Source: an uncultured Lachnobacterium sp.
GTDB lineage: Bacteria; Bacillota; Clostridia; Lachnospirales; Lachnospiraceae
NCBI GenBank assembly: GCA_900552085.1
Contig: URYB01000039.1
Location: 1 to 13,550, forward strand
DNA: 13,550 nucleotides
Direction: 5' to 3'
Shown here: positions 7,244-13,550 of the stretch, in pieces
Layout: every line of letters starts with the position of its first letter
Position numbering within the stretch: position 1 is the first letter of the stretch
The notes under the pieces: generated by a model
What the model was told of the DNA's origin: nothing
Database searches by the model: none
What the model saw: the letters and a program-made list of their open reading frames with translations, nothing else
Position numbers and translations under genes: made by a program

Positions 7244-7501
7244 ATGAAAGAATTCAAGTATACAATCAAAGACGAGTTAGGAATCCACGCACGTCCAGCA
7301 GGACTTCTGGTAAAGGAAGCAGCAGCTTTTCCTTGCAAGGTTACCATTGAAAAAGGCGGTAAAGAAGTAGATGCAAAGAGAATCTTAGGTGTGATGGGAC
7401 TTGGCGTAAAATGCGGAGAAGAAATCACATTAAGAACAGATGGAGATCAGGAAGACACAGCAATGGAGACATTAAGCAAATTCTTAGAGACAAATCTCTA
7501 A
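7244..7501 (+). CDS. ptsH: HPr-family phosphocarrier protein lacking Ser46
   Basis: This 85-residue cytoplasmic protein carries phosphate from enzyme I to EIIA domains. The active-site His15 is in LGIHARPAG (12-20), and the length is normal for HPr. AGGAG lies just upstream of the start, and ptsI follows 20 bases after the stop. The oddity is residue 46. In Bacillus-type HPr this is the Ser that HPr kinase phosphorylates to control CcpA and uptake; here the matching stretch AKRILGVMGLG (44-54) has Arg at 46 and Gly52 in place of the later Ser. It can therefore work in transport but should not take part in Ser46-dependent catabolite repression. A separate Ser46-containing paralog may exist elsewhere in the genome. 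Confidence 0.95.
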   Translation: MKEFKYTIKDELGIHARPAGLLVKEAAAFPCKVTIEKGGKEVDAKRILGVMGLGVKCGEEITLRTDGDQEDTAMETLSKFLETNL

Positions 7502-7521
7502 AATTTGAATGAGGTGAGGAT

Positions 7522-9138
7522 ATGACGATTGAGGGTAAAAGCGTATACAGCGGGGTGGCAATTGGCCGCCTCGCAATATACCACAAGGCAGATAATCAGG
7601 TAAAAAGAGAAAAAATCAGTGATGTTGAGGCAGAACTTGCCCGCTTTGAAGAGGCAAGAAATATTGCAAAGGAACAGCTCGCCGGTTTATATGAGAAAGC
7701 TTTAAAGGAAGTTGGAGAAGTCAATGCAGCCATCTTTGAAGTTCACCAGATGATGCTGGATGACCTTGATTATGTGGAGTCTGTTACCAATATGATTCAG
7801 AGCCAGGAAGTCAATGCAGAGTATGCAGTTGCAACAACCGGAGATACACTTTCGGAAGTGTTTGCTTCTATGGATGATGATTATATGCGTGAGCGTGCAG
7901 CGGATGTGAAAGATATTTCCAACCGTGTGATTGCTGTATTGCAGGGAAATGGTGCAGGTGGTCTGAATGCAGATGAGCCAGTCATTCTTCTTGCAGATGA
8001 TCTTGCTCCAAGCGAGACGGTACAGCTCGATAAATCCAAGGTACTTTCTTTTGTAACCAGACATGGTTCCACAAATTCTCATACGGCAATTCTTGCCCGC
8101 ACAATGAACATTCCGGCATTGATCGGTATTGATTATCCAGAAGATGCAGAAGGTAAGATGGGAATTGTTGATGGATATGAAGGCAAGCTTATTATCGATC
8201 CACCTGTTTCTGTTCTGGAGACTTATCAGAAGAGAAAAGAGGCAGATGAGGAGAAAAAGCGTTTGCTCCTTGAATTAAAAGGAAAAGAAAACGTCACCAT
8301 TGATGGTACAAAAATCAATCTTTATGCAAACATCGGAAGTGTTGCAGATGTTGCTTCTGTACTTGCAAATGATGCCGGTGGAATCGGCCTTTTCCGAAGT
8401 GAATTTCTGTATTTGGAGAGTTCGGATTATCCAACAGAGGAAGAGCAGTTTGCAGCATACCGTAAGGTTGCAGAATCTATGGCAGGAAAGAAGGTAATCA
8501 TCCGTACACTCGATATTGGTGCAGATAAGCAGGTGGATTATTTCCATCTGGACAAAGAGGACAATCCGGCTATGGGTTACCGTGCAATCCGTATCTGCTT
8601 AGACCGCAGGGATGTATTTAAGACACAGCTTCGTGCATTGTATCGTGCAAGTTATTATGGAACAATTTCCATTATGTTCCCGATGATCATTTCTGTAAAT
8701 GAAGTTAAAGAAATTAAGAAAGTCATTGAAGAAGTAAAAGCAGAACTGGATGAGGAAAAGATCCCATATAAGGATGTTGAAATCGGAATTATGATTGAGA
8801 CACCTGCAGCAGTTATGATGAGTGAAGAACTTGCACAGGAAGTTGATTTCTTCTCCGTTGGTACAAACGATCTGACACAGTATACACTGGCAATTGACCG
8901 TCAGAATCCAAAGCTTGACAATATTTATGATTCTCATCATCCGGCAATCCTTAAGATGCTCAAGATGATTGTAGATAATGGACATAAGGGTGGATGCTGG
9001 GTTGGTATCTGTGGAGAACTTGGAGCAGATACAACACTGACAGAGACCTTCCTGAAGATGGGATTTGATGAATTATCTGTAAGCCCATCCATGATACTTA
9101 AAGTACGTCAGGAAATTCGTTCCATCGAGTTAAAATAA
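7522..9138 (+). CDS. ptsI: PTS enzyme I, phosphoenolpyruvate-protein phosphotransferase
   Basis: This 538-residue cytoplasmic enzyme takes phosphate from PEP and passes it to HPr. The N-terminal HPr-binding and phosphohistidine domains end around 225, with the active-site His187 in GSTNSHTAILAR. The C-terminal PEP-binding barrel has GGIGLFRSEFLY (286-297), the MFPMI strand (385-389), GIMIETPAA (422-430), FFSVGTNDLTQY (443-454) and the catalytic Cys497 in GICGELGAD. It is somewhat shorter than the roughly 570 residues of the enterobacterial and Bacillus proteins, with all key residues present. A strong Shine-Dalgarno sequence lies at 7511-7520. As the last gene of the fru operon, enzyme I here should be made most when fructose is available. 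Confidence 0.96.
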   Translation: MTIEGKSVYSGVAIGRLAIYHKADNQVKREKISDVEAELARFEEARNIAKEQLAGLYEKALKEVGEVNAAIFEVHQMMLDDLDYVESVTNMIQSQEVNAEYAVATTGDTLSEVFASMDDDYMRERAADVKDISNRVIAVLQGNGAGGLNADEPVILLADDLAPSETVQLDKSKVLSFVTRHGSTNSHTAILARTMNIPALIGIDYPEDAEGKMGIVDGYEGKLIIDPPVSVLETYQKRKEADEEKKRLLLELKGKENVTIDGTKINLYANIGSVADVASVLANDAGGIGLFRSEFLYLESSDYPTEEEQFAAYRKVAESMAGKKVIIRTLDIGADKQVDYFHLDKEDNPAMGYRAIRICLDRRDVFKTQLRALYRASYYGTISIMFPMIISVNEVKEIKKVIEEVKAELDEEKIPYKDVEIGIMIETPAAVMMSEELAQEVDFFSVGTNDLTQYTLAIDRQNPKLDNIYDSHHPAILKMLKMIVDNGHKGGCWVGICGELGADTTLTETFLKMGFDELSVSPSMILKVRQEIRSIELK

Positions 9139-9166
9139 AAATGCATAGTTACAAATACGCAGAATA

Positions 9167-9202
9167 GGAGCCGGGGAGCTGTAACTCTCCGGCTCTTATT
9201 TT
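9167..9202 (+). terminator. Rho-independent terminator of the fructose operon
   Basis: GAGCCGGGGAG (9168-9178) pairs with CTCTCCGGCTC (9185-9195), eleven pairs with one G-U and a six-base loop, followed by TTATTTT (9196-9202). AGTTAC (9147-9152) could also pair with GTAACT (9181-9186), which would disturb the stem. I regard that as minor. Confidence 0.93.
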
Positions 9203-9204
9203 GC

Positions 9205-9233
9205 TTGCCTGCATTTATAAATCATAGTATGAT
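9205..9233 (+). promoter_or_regulatory. Candidate promoter for rsmI
   Basis: TTGCCT (9205-9210) and TATGAT (9228-9233) are separated by 17 bases, directly after the fructose operon terminator. The transcript would begin near 9240, with a leader of about 90 bases before the rsmI start. I see no known riboswitch or leader peptide in that leader. Confidence 0.5.
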
Positions 9234-9331
9234 GAAAGGAGAATACGGTATCATTATATGTGACTTGATGGATATCTTAGTGACCTGTATTATACCAAGA
9301 AAGTAGCAATTAGCAGGAAGTAATAAAGAAA

Positions 9332-10183
9332 ATGGAAGAAAAAAGAACCGGTACATTATATTTATGCGCAACACCAATTGGAAATCTGGAAGACATTACA
9401 TTCCGTGTACTGCGCACATTAAAAGAAGTTGATCTGATCGCAGCGGAGGATACACGTAATTCGATTAAGCTGCTGAATCATTTTGAGATAAAGACTCCTA
9501 TGACAAGTTATCATGAGTATAACAAAATCGACAAAGCCTATCAGCTTGTGGATCGTCTGCGGGAAGGAAAAAATATTGCATTGATCACAGATGCAGGCAC
9601 TCCGGGAATTTCTGATCCGGGAGAAGATATTGTGCGTATTTGTTATGAGGAAGGCATTGAGGTAACATCGCTCCCAGGTGCAGCAGCCTGTGTGACAGCA
9701 CTTACGATGTCTGGACTTCCGACAAGAAGATTTGCATTTGAGGCTTTTTTGCCAAAGGATAAAAAGGAACATCAGGCAGTGCTTGAGGAACTTGCAGCAG
9801 AAACCCGCACCATGATTGTTTATGAGGCGCCGCATCATCTTGTAAAGACACTGAAAGAACTCGAACAGACACTTGGAAGCGACCGCAGACTTACCATTTG
9901 CAGAGAGCTGACCAAGCGTCATGAAGAAAAAATTCAGACAACGTTCGGGGAAAGTCTGCAGTATTATGAGACACATGAACCTCGTGGAGAGTATGTGTTG
10001 GTCATTGAAGGCAAATCCCGTGCGCAGATTCAGAAGGAGCAGCAGCAGAGCTGGGAATCTATGAGCATTGAGGAACATATGCAGTATTATGAATCGCAGG
10101 GAATTGCCCGCAAAGAAGCGATGAAACTGGTAGCAAAAGACCGCGGTGTCAGCAAACGCGATATTTATCAGAGTCTTCTTTAA
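9332..10183 (+). CDS. rsmI: 16S rRNA (cytidine(1402)-2'-O)-methyltransferase
   Basis: This 283-residue, SAM-dependent tetrapyrrole-methylase-fold enzyme 2'-O-methylates C1402 in the decoding centre of 16S rRNA. The family motifs are present in order: GTLYLCATPIGNLEDIT near the start, AAEDTR (37-42), LITDAGTPGISDPGE (84-98), the SAM-site block SLPGAAACVTALTMSGL (113-129), and VYEAPHHL in the second half. Length is normal for the family. AGGAAG about 12 bases upstream serves as ribosome binding site. It has its own promoter candidate. Its stop is only 30 bases from the stop of the gene on the opposite strand, with no visible terminator between them. Confidence 0.95.
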   Translation: MEEKRTGTLYLCATPIGNLEDITFRVLRTLKEVDLIAAEDTRNSIKLLNHFEIKTPMTSYHEYNKIDKAYQLVDRLREGKNIALITDAGTPGISDPGEDIVRICYEEGIEVTSLPGAAACVTALTMSGLPTRRFAFEAFLPKDKKEHQAVLEELAAETRTMIVYEAPHHLVKTLKELEQTLGSDRRLTICRELTKRHEEKIQTTFGESLQYYETHEPRGEYVLVIEGKSRAQIQKEQQQSWESMSIEEHMQYYESQGIARKEAMKLVAKDRGVSKRDIYQSLL

Positions 10184-10213
10184 AATTAAATGATGTATCA
10201 AGTGGAAGAAAGG

Positions 10214-11965
10214 TCAACGCAATGCACGTTTTACCTGTTCTTCTACAATCGAAAACGGCGCAGGTCCAGTGCGGAGTATTGCTTCATGGAAAGCAGACGC
10301 ATCGAATTTGTCGCCGTATTTTTTTTCACATGTCTCCCGAAGCTGCCGAAATTGCAAATAGCCTACATAGTATTTTAAATAGTTGCCGGGATCTTCAAGA
10401 ACAAGATCTGTGATGGAGTCGATGGCCGTTTCATCATCAATTCCGAAGTTTTTCCAGAATTTCTGCATATCCGCCTTTTTCCATCCATAGTAGTGAATAC
10501 CGATATCTGAACTGGCATAAAGACTGAGCATGGCAGCCTGATTGTGTTGCAGCAGGCTGGCCTGATCTTCGGGCAGTCCGGCATAATAGTAGGCTAACAT
10601 TTCCACATAAGTTGCCCAGCCTTCCGTGTATGCCGGATAGTTGAAAAGCGAGCGGATCGGTGGAAGTCCATAATCGTAGGATTGTATGGTCTGATAGAGA
10701 TGACCGGGGTAGCCTTCGTGGGCTAAAGTCGTAAAATAATACAGATCCGTGTAATTGTTCGCATTATTGATGTAAATTCGATTGGTGGAATAGTCATCGA
10801 TCGGTGCGGTGATGTAGAAAGCGGGCGCAAGGTATTCGGACAGAGATTCGTCCACATAGGTAATTTCACAGGTCGTATCACAGGCTTTGGGAAAGTCTTT
10901 GGTGATGGCTTTTTTTAAATGATCGATCATTGCGTTTTCATCTGTGAGCTGACGGTCCAGTTTGATATCTTTGGAAACAAGTTTTGGATTGGAAGCCAGT
11001 ATCGACGTACAGATATCCACATCTTCCTGCCGGGCATCGGCAATCTGTTGAAAGAGTTCATCTACCGTGAAATCGGTTCCGGTATTGTAGGCAACCAGAG
11101 CCTCATAGTAGGATTTTCCATCTTCATAATTGCACAGACCCCAGTCATTTCGGCCGCAGCCGAGCAGTTTCGTAAGGCCGGAGATCATTTCAGAATAGGC
11201 GGGAATGACATGCTCCGCAATTACCTGTTTATTTTTCGCAATATACTCTTCCTTTTCACTGTCACTCAGATTCAATGTGTCCAAACGGTTGGAAAATGTG
11301 GATAACAGGAAGTTATCTTCCGGATGTTGTGTAAAAATCTCACATCCCTCGATGACTTTCATACATTTTTTGTCCGACATAAAAAGCCCGGCTTTTGCTT
11401 TGTCCTCCTCGTAGGAGAGAATGTTGGAAAAGTAAGTATCCATCTGGGCAAGAAGAGCCAGATAGTCATCCACATCCTGTTTGCGGTAAAAAGGATATTC
11501 TGCCAGCAGGATTGGAAGCTGCGAGGTCACACCATTTGACGGGGTGACGACTTCTTCATACATCGGATACTCTGCAAGTGCTTGCTGACGTCTGAGTGTA
11601 TCCTCAAGAATTTTATATGTAAGTTTGTTTTGTGCATCCAAAGCACGATAGGAATAATGGGACAGTTTTTTTTGCAGATGCTCCAGATTTTTTGCACTGC
11701 TTTTTTGTGATTTGGTGGAGAAATCTCCAAAAGTCACTTCGTAAGAATCAATACCCATTGAGAAAGGATCTTTGAGTGTAAAGTGGAGATTCATCGTGTT
11801 CGAGGTAAGTTCATCTGCAAATAACTGGGAAATAAAATTGTTGAAGCTTTCACTTCCCTTATGCTGTAGTTGGAATGCCGGAAAAAGAGTACGGCAGCAG
11901 AAAAACAGAATCAGAAGAAAAGCGGCAGCAAAGAAAATCCTGTATTTTTTAAAAATCGATTTCAT
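10214..11965 (-). CDS. DUF885-family protein, putative membrane-anchored zinc metallopeptidase
   Basis: From the chosen start this is 583 residues. Residues 1-8 are basic and about 9-28 form one hydrophobic helix (signal anchor or signal peptide). No clear lipobox is present, so most of the protein should lie outside the membrane. The HEGYPGH motif (416-422) and the downstream TEGWATYVE with Glu448 are the hallmark of DUF885. They resemble the zinc site of M32-like zincins, although the second His is two residues further along than in HExxH. Peptidase activity is inferred from this, and the substrate is unknown. The longest reading frame begins at 12094, but the ATG ending at 11963 has GGAG 7 bases upstream and opens directly into the signal sequence, so I place the start at 11965. 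It is divergent from spmA. Confidence 0.85.
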   Translation of the reverse strand: MKSIFKKYRIFFAAAFLLILFFCCRTLFPAFQLQHKGSESFNNFISQLFADELTSNTMNLHFTLKDPFSMGIDSYEVTFGDFSTKSQKSSAKNLEHLQKKLSHYSYRALDAQNKLTYKILEDTLRRQQALAEYPMYEEVVTPSNGVTSQLPILLAEYPFYRKQDVDDYLALLAQMDTYFSNILSYEEDKAKAGLFMSDKKCMKVIEGCEIFTQHPEDNFLLSTFSNRLDTLNLSDSEKEEYIAKNKQVIAEHVIPAYSEMISGLTKLLGCGRNDWGLCNYEDGKSYYEALVAYNTGTDFTVDELFQQIADARQEDVDICTSILASNPKLVSKDIKLDRQLTDENAMIDHLKKAITKDFPKACDTTCEITYVDESLSEYLAPAFYITAPIDDYSTNRIYINNANNYTDLYYFTTLAHEGYPGHLYQTIQSYDYGLPPIRSLFNYPAYTEGWATYVEMLAYYYAGLPEDQASLLQHNQAAMLSLYASSDIGIHYYGWKKADMQKFWKNFGIDDETAIDSITDLVLEDPGNYLKYYVGYLQFRQLRETCEKKYGDKFDASAFHEAILRTGPAPFSIVEEQVKRALR

Positions 11966-11994
11966 GTGCATGCTCCAAGAAGAAAAATTTATAT

Positions 11995-12023
11995 ATACTA
12001 TGCGGATTTTGAAAGAAACATAA
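11995..12023 (-). promoter_or_regulatory. Possible SigE-like promoter of the DUF885 gene
   Basis: On the minus strand CATAGTAT (12002-11995) matches six of eight bases of the SigE -10 consensus CATACAMT. It is preceded by a 14-base spacer and TTATGTT (12023-12017), which matches five of seven bases of the -35 consensus. RNA would start near 11987, close to the ribosome binding site. This fits the neighbouring spore-maturation genes but is only a consensus reading. Confidence 0.3.
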
Positions 12024-12092
12024 CTGCGGTAAGGAATATTACTATGCTCTCCGGAATAGGATGAAAGCAAGAAAAAAGTACGGGATAAAAGC

Positions 12093-12674
12093 ATGAATTA
12101 TCTATGGGGCGGTATGATTCTTGTGGGAGTCATTTACGCGGCTTTTACAGGGAATATGAATGCGGTGACCAATCAGGCGTTAGCATCTGCAAAAGAAGCC
12201 ATCAGCCTTTGCATTACCATGGCGGGAGCAATGGGATTTTGGGGAGGAATCATGTGCCTTGCAGATGGGGGGGGGATTTTGGGAAAAAAAGCACAGAAAA
12301 AAAATCCAATTCTGAATTTTCTGTTTCCCTCTGTTCCAAAATCTTCGCCGGCAAGAAGTGATATTGCCAGTAATATAGTGGCAAATGTACTGGGGCTCGG
12401 ATGGGCGGCCACACCGGCAGGCCTTTCGGCCATGAAACAGTTAAAAAAACTGGATGCAAGAACGGGTTATGCGACGGATGCCATGTGTGATTTTTTAATA
12501 TTGAATATTTCTTCTTTACAGTTGATTCCTGTGAATATTATTGCATACCGCACAGAATATGGTGCAGTCAATCCCGTAGCGGTCACAGGTCCGGCAATTC
12601 TTGCTACCTGTGTGTCCACAGGAGCCGCCATATTGTTTATTAAACTGCGGCATTTACTGTCATCGAGCCGGTAG
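12093..12674 (+). CDS. spmA: Spore maturation protein A (nucleoside-recognition/Gate domain membrane protein)
   Basis: This 193-residue integral membrane protein has hydrophobic segments at about 2-19, 36-58, 101-120, 130-150 and 165-185. Its length and motifs match SpmA: the LFPSVPKSSPA block, VANVLGLGWAATPAGLSAM (where Bacillus has GLGNAATP), and LILNISSLQLIPVNIIAYR. In Bacillus, SpmA and SpmB are needed for full dehydration of the spore core and heat resistance; they probably act in the forespore membranes. The ribosome binding site is weak (GGGAT about 8 bases before ATG). A run of nine G (12267-12275) encodes the Gly-Gly-Gly of LADGGGIL, and runs of seven and eight A follow at 12284 and 12297, making the gene prone to slippage. 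spmB follows after 21 bases. Confidence 0.92.
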   Translation: MNYLWGGMILVGVIYAAFTGNMNAVTNQALASAKEAISLCITMAGAMGFWGGIMCLADGGGILGKKAQKKNPILNFLFPSVPKSSPARSDIASNIVANVLGLGWAATPAGLSAMKQLKKLDARTGYATDAMCDFLILNISSLQLIPVNIIAYRTEYGAVNPVAVTGPAILATCVSTGAAILFIKLRHLLSSSR

Positions 12675-12695
12675 CATTTATGGAGGGAAAAGGGC

Positions 12696-13232
12696 ATGCA
12701 ATTTGTTGTTTTTCTATCAGAAGCGATAATTCCTGTGCTGTTATTTTTGATTGTAGGAAGCGGTTTACTGCGTCATCAGAAAGTATATGAAGATTTTCTC
12801 GACGGGGCAAAAAGCGGTATTCGTACCGTTGTCGAAATTATGCCGACACTGATTGGACTGATGGTTGCAGTCGGGGTTTTGCGTGCGTCCGGATTTCTGG
12901 ACTTTGTATCTGCATGTTTGAAAAAAATGCTGGCTTTTACCAATGTACCGGCGGACTTATTTCCGATTGCAATTGTAAAAATGTTTTCATCCTCGGCAGC
13001 AACGGGGCTTTTACTGGATCTGTACAAAGAGCATGGATGCGATTCCTTCGCTGGAATGGCAGCATCAATCATGCTCAGCAGTACAGAAACAATTTTTTAT
13101 ACAATGTCCGTCTATTTTATGTCAGTAAAAGTGAAGAAAACAAGATATACACTGGCAGGTGCACTGATTGCAACAATTGCAGGGATAATAGCGAGTGTGA
13201 CATTTGCATCTTATATGCAAAATATAATGTAA
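12696..13232 (+). CDS. spmB: Spore maturation protein B (nucleoside-recognition/Gate domain membrane protein)
   Basis: This is a 178-residue membrane protein, the same length as Bacillus SpmB. It begins with a hydrophobic segment (SEAIIPVLLFLIVGSGLL), and the GAKSGIRTVVEIMPTLIGLMVAVGVLRASG block at about 38-67 is highly typical of SpmB. Further family blocks are FPIAIVKMFSSSAATGLLLD and GMAASIMLSSTETIFYTMSVYF, ending in another membrane helix. GGAGG at 12681-12685 gives a strong ribosome binding site. It pairs with SpmA in spore core dehydration. dacB, which precedes spmAB in Bacillus, is absent here; the upstream neighbour is the divergent DUF885 gene. Confidence 0.94.
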   Translation: MQFVVFLSEAIIPVLLFLIVGSGLLRHQKVYEDFLDGAKSGIRTVVEIMPTLIGLMVAVGVLRASGFLDFVSACLKKMLAFTNVPADLFPIAIVKMFSSSAATGLLLDLYKEHGCDSFAGMAASIMLSSTETIFYTMSVYFMSVKVKKTRYTLAGALIATIAGIIASVTFASYMQNIM

Positions 13233-13286
13233 CATTATTTGAAATATGGTAAATATGCTATATAAATTAAGATAATAAGATATGAG

Positions 13287-13340
13287 GGCCAAAAGGTATG
13301 CATCGAATTACATACATCGATGATACCTTTTGATCCTTTT
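13287..13340 (+). terminator. Terminator after spmB, long hairpin
   Basis: CAAAAGGTAT (13290-13299) plus CATCGA (13301-13306) pair with TCGATG (13317-13322) plus ATACCTTTTG (13323-13332), a sixteen-pair stem with one bulged G at 13300 and a ten-base loop. Because A runs flank the 5' arm and T runs the 3' arm, and TTTT follows at 13337-13340, it could work in both directions. It closes the spmAB unit. Confidence 0.75.
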
Positions 13341-13359
13341 ATCATAATAAGAAAAATAA

Positions 13360-13488
13360 TTAGAGAAAAAGTATGAAGAATGTGTTACCATTTATAAAAA
13401 TATTGAAGATGGACAGCAGAAGCTCACAGAAATTAAGCAAATGGAAAGTACAGTACAGCCGTTGCGCGGGCAGGGACTTCATTTTTAA
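13360..13488 (+). pseudogene. Short start-less coding-like remnant (uncertain)
   Basis: Between stop codons at 13357 and 13486 one frame reads 42 residues, beginning LEKKYEECVTIYKNIEDG and ending STVQPLRGQGLHF. The heptad-like charged pattern (KLTEIKQME) resembles the C-terminal coiled-coil end of a protein, but there is no plausible start or ribosome binding site in frame. I do not recognise a family. It may be the tail of a decayed gene. Another frame holds a 40-codon ORF starting at ATG 13373, equally unsupported. Confidence 0.25.
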
Positions 13489-13550
13489 TGTCTAGTACAT
13501 CGAATATTAAGTTGTTGATAGTTTAAGCATTCATTACTTCATCCGGTTTT
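13489..13550. other. Window edge, nothing certain
   Basis: From 13489 to the end I see no supported gene. On the minus strand one frame entering from the right edge reads eight residues (KPDEVMNA) to a TAA at 13523-13525. That could be the end of a convergent gene, but eight codons are far too few to judge. Confidence 0.3.

Noticed and set aside
9419..10201. Minus-strand ORF of 260 codons opposite rsmI
   Set aside because: Rich in Cys, His and Phe with no domain pattern, and fully antisense to a well-conserved methyltransferase.
12009..12042. TTGAAA as -35 of a sigma-A promoter for spmA
   Set aside because: The nearest -10-like sequence (TATTAC at 12037) is 22 bases away, outside the workable range.
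11966..12094. N-terminal extension of 43 codons on the DUF885 gene
   Set aside because: It would overlap the spmA start and the shared promoter region; the downstream ATG has GGAG at ideal spacing and begins directly with the signal sequence.
1..13550. CRISPR arrays, insertion sequences, prophage or defence genes
   Set aside because: No regularly spaced long repeats, transposase motifs, terminal inverted repeats or phage genes could be seen; the gene content is core metabolism, rRNA modification and sporulation.

Overview
The window looks like chromosomal DNA of a spore-forming, AT-rich Clostridia, most likely a gut Lachnospiraceae. The evidence is the style of the 23S rRNA and tRNA ends, a fructose PTS cluster with HPr and enzyme I attached, the SpmA/SpmB spore-maturation pair, and an ECF sigma factor paired with a beta-propeller membrane protein. 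The species cannot be named from the sequence.

Layout. Bases 1-103 are the 3' end of a 23S rRNA gene. No 5S follows; instead come tRNA-Asn(GTT) and tRNA-Cys(GCA), closed by a strong terminator. At 458-3056 an ECF-type sigma factor overlaps by 8 bases a 697-residue single-pass membrane protein, which carries a short cytoplasmic N-terminus and a large extracellular beta-propeller. This looks like a sigma/anti-sigma sensor pair. A gene-free stretch (3057-3433) holds three 16-base repeats, a terminator, a near-consensus promoter and three TGAACG repeats spaced 10 bases apart.

At 3434-9138 lies a complete fructose uptake operon: DeoR-family repressor, 1-phosphofructokinase, fructose EIIABC, HPr and enzyme I, ended by a GC-rich terminator. 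Together these encode the whole phosphate relay from PEP to fructose 1-phosphate and on to fructose 1,6-bisphosphate, plus a likely repressor. The HPr has Arg where Gram-positive HPr normally has the regulatory Ser46. The fruA-ptsH gap can form two mutually exclusive hairpins.

At 9332-10183 is rsmI (16S rRNA C1402 2'-O-methyltransferase). It converges on a DUF885-family membrane-anchored putative metallopeptidase on the minus strand (10214-11965). Diverging from that gene is the spmA-spmB pair (12093-13232), with a nine-G run inside spmA. The window ends with a terminator hairpin and a short start-less coding-like remnant.

Most of this is ordinary core genome. The parts most worth a second look are the sigma/beta-propeller pair, the fru operator array and alternative hairpins, the Ser46-less HPr and the homopolymer in spmA.
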